Assembly: GCA_020047875.1 (NCBI GenBank)
Contig: JAIFNE010000106.1
Span: 1-9,065, forward strand
Direction of reading: 5' to 3'
DNA length: 9,065 bases
DNA from: Hydrogenophaga sp.
Lineage (GTDB): Bacteria; Pseudomonadota; Gammaproteobacteria; Burkholderiales; Burkholderiaceae_C
Part shown: in pieces, positions 6,058-9,065 of the stretch
How positions within the stretch are numbered: position 1 is the stretch's first letter
Layout: every line of letters begins with the position of its first letter
Made by a program: the position numbers and the translations under genes
Notes under the pieces: generated by a model
The model's database searches: none
Told to the model about the DNA's origin: nothing
What the model saw: only the letters and a program-made list of their open reading frames with translations

Positions 6058-7473
6058 TCAACGGCTCTCGCGCTCGCGCGAGCGCGCGGCAGCATCGAGA
6101 CTGCGACTGGCTGGCGTCGATGCCGGCTGCGGTGCGGGCGCGGGCGCGGAAGTGGTCGGCGAGGCAGCAGCAGAACCCGGCTGACCCGTCATCTGCATGA
6201 TCTTGTCCAACGGCAGATACAGCAGGTTGGAGCCCGATCTGGAGTCGATCAACACCTTGGTGGTGTTGCTGTACACCTCCTGCATGGCATCGATGTACAG
6301 CCGCTCGCGCGTGACCTGCGGCGCCTTTTGGTACTCAGCCAGCACCGAGCGGAACCGTTGGGAATCACCCTCTGCTTGAGCCACGATGCGGGCGTTGTAA
6401 CCGGCGGCCTCCTCGGTCAGGCGGGAAGCCGCACCGCGGGCGCGGGGGATCACATCGTTCGCATAGGCCTGGGCTTCGTTTTTGGCGCGCTCGCGCTCCT
6501 GGCCTGCCTTGAGCACGTCGTCGAAGGCAGCCTGCACCTGCTCGGGCGGACGAACGCCGCCCTGCTGCAGGTTGATGCCGACGACCTCGACGCCCACCTT
6601 GTAGCGGTCCAGAATCGTTTGCATCAGCACCCGCACGCGGGGCGCGATCTGATCGCGCTCTTCTGCCAGCGCGGCATCCATCTTCATCTTGCCCACCACC
6701 TCGCGCACGGCGGTTTCGGCAACTTTGACCACCGCTGCGTCGGGATCGCGGCTCTCGAACAAGAATGCGCGTGCGTCGTTCAAGCGGTACTGCACCGCAA
6801 ACTTGATCTCAACGATGTTCTCGTCTTCGGTCAGCATGCCCGACTCGCGCAGGCCGGTGGCCGGCACGATGTTGTCGCGCCCCACATCCACAGAGCGGAT
6901 CTGAGTCACAAAAACCGTCTCATGCCGCTGCACTGGGAAAGGCAGCCGCCACTGGAAACCGGCACCGACCGTGCTGTGGTACTTGCCGAACTGGGTGATC
7001 ACCGCCTGCTGACCTTCTTGCACGATGAAGAAGCCGGTGCCCAGCCAGATGAGCGCCGCCACGCCGCCGATCAGCCCAACGCCAATACCGGTGGACTTGG
7101 GGCTCGGATTGAAACTCGGCAGACCACCACCAGCGCCACCACCGCGCCCGCCTGACCCACCGCCCTTGCCGCCGAACAGGCCGGTGAGCTTGCGGTTGAA
7201 ATCGCGCCAGAGCTCGTCAAGATCGGGTGGACCTTGATTCGGCCCTTGACCACGCGCAGGTCGCTGGTCGCGCCCGGGGCGGTTGGCCTCGTCGTCGGGA
7301 CGGCTGCCACCATCGCCGCCTTCGTTTTTGCCTTCACGCCCGGCGTCATCGCCGCGGCCCCATCGTGGGTCGTTCAGGTTGAAGGCGCCCCACAGGTTGC
7401 GCCATCCAGGTAGGACAGGCGCGCGGCGGATGCGACGGTGATCACGATCGGTAGGGGGAAAGTTGAGATCCAT
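6058..7473 (-). CDS. hflK: FtsH protease modulator HflK (SPFH/band 7 protein)
   Basis: A 471-residue partner of HflC, longer than the 419-residue E. coli protein. Order of parts: a variable N-terminus; FNLNDPRWGRG (31-41); a charged, disordered, Asp/Gly/Arg-rich stretch (42-82); the conserved short helix DLDELWRDFNRKL (84-96); a glycine-rich linker (101-117); a transmembrane segment (about 129-151); the SPFH domain from VQEGQQAVITQFGKY (151-165); a coiled-coil region with QERERAKNEAQAYAND (325-340); and a Pro/Ala/Ser-rich tail (430-471). The ATG at 7471-7473 has no strong ribosome-binding site. The next upstream gene, hflX, ends 52 bases away. Together with HflC it regulates FtsH-dependent membrane protein turnover. 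An 18-base palindrome lies in the last codons. Confidence 0.96.
   Translation of the reverse strand: MDLNFPPTDRDHRRIRRAPVLPGWRNLWGAFNLNDPRWGRGDDAGREGKNEGGDGGSRPDDEANRPGRDQRPARGQGPNQGPPDLDELWRDFNRKLTGLFGGKGGGSGGRGGGAGGGLPSFNPSPKSTGIGVGLIGGVAALIWLGTGFFIVQEGQQAVITQFGKYHSTVGAGFQWRLPFPVQRHETVFVTQIRSVDVGRDNIVPATGLRESGMLTEDENIVEIKFAVQYRLNDARAFLFESRDPDAAVVKVAETAVREVVGKMKMDAALAEERDQIAPRVRVLMQTILDRYKVGVEVVGINLQQGGVRPPEQVQAAFDDVLKAGQERERAKNEAQAYANDVIPRARGAASRLTEEAAGYNARIVAQAEGDSQRFRSVLAEYQKAPQVTRERLYIDAMQEVYSNTTKVLIDSRSGSNLLYLPLDKIMQMTGQPGSAAASPTTSAPAPAPQPASTPASRSLDAAARSRERESR
6069..6086. repeat. 18-base perfect palindrome at the hflK 3' end
   Basis: CGCGCTCGCGCGAGCGCG equals its own reverse complement. 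In the minus-strand transcript it can fold as a 7-bp all-GC/AU stem with a GCGC loop, ending about 42 bases before the hflC start. It encodes part of the arginine- and glutamate-rich hflK C-terminus. No U-tract follows, so it is not a terminator. Confidence 0.6.
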
Positions 7474-7525
7474 GGATGGCCAGTTCGGTCAAAGAATTCA
7501 GTGGGACAGCCCGCATTGTGCCCAA

Positions 7526-8710
7526 TCAAGGCAACATGTCCTCGATGTCGGGCCTCTCGTCTGGGGTATCGGCTTCATCGGCCTGGTCACGCGCCAGCAC
7601 GCGGGCGGCCAGCAGCGCGCGCAGTGCCGGTAAACCGGTGCCATCGCGGGCGCTGACAAAGTGGCGGGGAACGCGCTCACCTTCCAGCTCCATCACATCG
7701 ACCAGCGCGTGCGGCAGCGTGGCAGCGTCCATGGCATCGAGCTTGTTGAACACCAGCACCTGTGGCACCTGGTCCGCACCGATCTCCCGCAGCACCGACA
7801 TCACCGAAGCCATTTGCTCCAGGTGGGCCGGGTTGGAAGCGTCCACCACATGCAGCAGCAAATCGGCCTCGGTCGCCTCCTGCAGCGTGGCTGCGAAGGC
7901 GTCAATGAGGCCATGCGGCAGGTCGCGAATGAATCCCACCGTGTCCGACAGCGAAACGGTGCGACCCGCGTCGCCGAGGTAAAGCTGCCTTGTCGTGGTG
8001 TCCAGGGTGGCGAACAACTGGTCGGCGGCGTACGCGCGGGCCTTGACCAGCGCGTTGAACAGCGAGGACTTGCCGGCGTTGGTGTAGCCCACGAGCGAGA
8101 TCGTGAAGGTGTCGCGCCGCTCGCGTCGCCGGCGCTGGGTGGCGCGCTGCTTTTTCAGCTTCGTCAATCGCTCTTTGGTGCGCTTGATGGACTCGCCAAT
8201 CATGCGGCGATCCAGCTCGATCTGCGTTTCGCCAGGACCGCCACGCAGGCCGATGCCCCCGCTCTGGCGCTCCAGGTGCGACCAGCGCCGCACCAGCCGG
8301 GTGGACAGGTACTGCAAGCGCGCAAGCTCAACCTGCAGCTTGCCCTCGTGGCTGCGCGCCCGCTGAGCAAAGATTTCCAGAATGAGCAAGGTGCGATCGT
8401 TCACCGGCATCCCGAGCAGGCGCTCCAGATTCCGCTGCTGGGCTGGGCTCAGCGATTGATCGAACAAGATTTCACTGGCGCCAGTGCTTTGGGCCAGCAA
8501 GCGGATTTCCTCCGCCTTGCCGGTTCCCACAAACAGCGCGGGATCGGGCGCACGGCGCTTGCAGGTGATCCGCTCGGCAACCGCATAGCCAGCGGTCTGG
8601 GCCAGTAGGCCCAGCTCCTCGAGCGCCTTGTCGAACTGGTCGCCACCGAGATCGACACCAACCAGAATGACCGACGGCTGCCCCGCAGGGAAGGCTGTGG
8701 GCTCGCTCAA
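7526..8710 (-). CDS. hflX: GTPase HflX, TTG start
   Basis: A 394-residue GTPase of the Obg-HflX superfamily that binds the 50S subunit near the E site and in E. coli rescues stalled ribosomes after heat stress. The N-terminal domain (about 1-200) carries the HflX signature GGIGLRGGPGETQIELDRR (151-169), followed by a basic coiled-coil (180-199). The G domain shows G1 GYTNAGKS (208-215), G3 DTVG (256-259), G4 NKLD (322-325) and a G5 SA (353-354), all intact. The start is TTG at 8708-8710: no ATG or GTG lies between the in-frame stop at 8738-8740 and the conserved first strand SVILVGVD, and AAGGTGG (8718-8724) sits 7 bases upstream. It follows hfq by 27 bases. The acidic C-terminal tail ends at DIEDMLP. 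Confidence 0.97.
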   Translation of the reverse strand: MSEPTAFPAGQPSVILVGVDLGGDQFDKALEELGLLAQTAGYAVAERITCKRRAPDPALFVGTGKAEEIRLLAQSTGASEILFDQSLSPAQQRNLERLLGMPVNDRTLLILEIFAQRARSHEGKLQVELARLQYLSTRLVRRWSHLERQSGGIGLRGGPGETQIELDRRMIGESIKRTKERLTKLKKQRATQRRRRERRDTFTISLVGYTNAGKSSLFNALVKARAYAADQLFATLDTTTRQLYLGDAGRTVSLSDTVGFIRDLPHGLIDAFAATLQEATEADLLLHVVDASNPAHLEQMASVMSVLREIGADQVPQVLVFNKLDAMDAATLPHALVDVMELEGERVPRHFVSARDGTGLPALRALLAARVLARDQADEADTPDERPDIEDMLP

Positions 8711-8717
8711 TTGAAAT

Positions 8718-8724
8718 CCACCTT
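8718..8724 (-). promoter_or_regulatory. Shine-Dalgarno site deciding the hflX TTG start
   Basis: AAGGTGG on the minus strand differs from the consensus AAGGAGG at one base and sits 7 bases before the TTG at 8710. It is the strongest ribosome-binding site in the window and supports a start codon that is otherwise rare. Confidence 0.8.
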
Positions 8725-8737
8725 CACGGAGACTGGA

Positions 8738-9013
8738 TCACCGTGACTGGGCGCCGTCAAGACGCGCAAGCGAGTCAAGGGGCGGCGGGTTCGTCGGCGC
8801 TTGCACCGGCCGACCAGGCACGATGGTGGAGATGGCGTGCTTATAGACCATCTGGGTCACTGTGTTTCGCAGCAACACCACATACTGGTCAAACGATTCG
8901 ATCTGACCCTGCAGTTTGATGCCGTTGACCAGATAGATCGACACCGGGACGTGTTCCCGGCGAAGCTGATTCAAAAAGGGATCCTGCAAGAGCTGGCCTT
9001 TGTTGTTGCTCAC
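8738..9013 (-). CDS. hfq: RNA-binding protein Hfq, GTG start
   Basis: A 91-residue Sm-like RNA chaperone that forms a hexamer, pairs small RNAs with mRNAs and affects RNA decay. The Sm core is nearly invariant: KGQLLQDPFLNQLRREHVPV, then SIYLVNGIKLQGQIESFDQY, then the Sm2 motif VYKHAIST with the proximal-site Lys-His pair (residues 58-59). The rim reads RREH where E. coli has RRER. The tail after VPGRPVQ (about 20 residues) is Pro-rich and short. I chose GTG at 9011-9013, giving MSNNKGQLLQ like the family, with CGGAA about 6 bases upstream. A TTG at 9031 would add six non-conserved residues (NTEHIV region) without a good ribosome-binding site. The hfq stop is in the same frame as hflX. Confidence 0.97.
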   Translation of the reverse strand: MSNNKGQLLQDPFLNQLRREHVPVSIYLVNGIKLQGQIESFDQYVVLLRNTVTQMVYKHAISTIVPGRPVQAPTNPPPLDSLARLDGAQSR

Positions 9014-9065
9014 GATATGTTCCGTGTTCAAAGAAAAGTGGATGGAAGATGGACCTTACCACACC
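9014..9065 (-). other. hfq leader, cut by window edge
   Basis: Only 52 bases upstream of hfq are visible. They hold the weak CGGAA ribosome-binding site but no -10/-35 pair that I would call. In related genomes der (engA) commonly precedes hfq, but its end cannot be recognised here. Confidence 0.4.

Noticed and set aside
6027..6095. 23-codon N-terminal extension of hflC
   Set aside because: Would overlap the hflK end and place an Arg-rich segment before the membrane helix; the internal ATG gives the usual HflC start.
4905..6200. 431-codon plus-strand open frame opposite hflC and DUF2065
   Set aside because: Shadow of hflC codon bias; no motif, and it spans two genuine genes and their junction.
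6049..7155. 368-codon plus-strand open frame opposite hflK
   Set aside because: Antisense to a complete hflK; composition is that of a reverse-complement frame.
1..9065. Novel defence, mobile or biosynthetic system
   Set aside because: All genes with recognisable domains are conserved housekeeping genes in a typical order; no transposase, integrase, repeats array, tRNA attachment site or composition shift was seen.

Overview
This is a GC-rich stretch of bacterial chromosome carrying conserved housekeeping genes. The order hfq, hflX, hflK, hflC, DUF2065, hisZ, purA, phosphoribosyltransferase is the one I know from Burkholderiales. The Hfq core, the long HflK with its FNLNDPRWGRG motif, and a stand-alone HisZ all point to a betaproteobacterium of the Comamonadaceae type (Hydrogenophaga, Acidovorax or Rhodoferax-like). 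The genus is inference.

Layout: the left edge (1-282, plus strand) is the C-terminal end of a gene that looks like mnmH (tRNA 2-selenouridine synthase). Everything else lies on the minus strand, so it is read from the right edge leftwards: hfq (RNA chaperone), hflX (ribosome-associated GTPase), hflK and hflC (membrane SPFH pair that controls FtsH), a 61-residue DUF2065 membrane protein, hisZ (regulatory subunit of ATP phosphoribosyltransferase), purA (adenylosuccinate synthetase), a purine-type phosphoribosyltransferase, a metC-like cystathionine beta-lyase, and a 62-residue lysine-rich protein of unknown function. The last one converges with the mnmH-like gene, and their stop codons overlap.

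No gap between the minus-strand genes exceeds about 100 bases. The largest, upstream of hisZ, is the only internal space with room for an obvious promoter. The run may therefore be one long transcript or two: an hfq-hfl block (post-transcriptional control and membrane proteolysis) and a hisZ-purA-phosphoribosyltransferase-metC block (PRPP, purine, histidine and sulfur amino acid metabolism). Three genes need non-ATG starts: TTG for hflX, GTG for hfq, TTG for the small lysine-rich gene.

I saw no mobile element, CRISPR array, tRNA, rRNA, phage gene or defence system, and no evidence of a previously undescribed system. The points worth a second look are small: a terminator-like hairpin inside the lysine-rich gene, an 18-base perfect palindrome at the hflK end, start-codon choices, and the uncharacterised small proteins.
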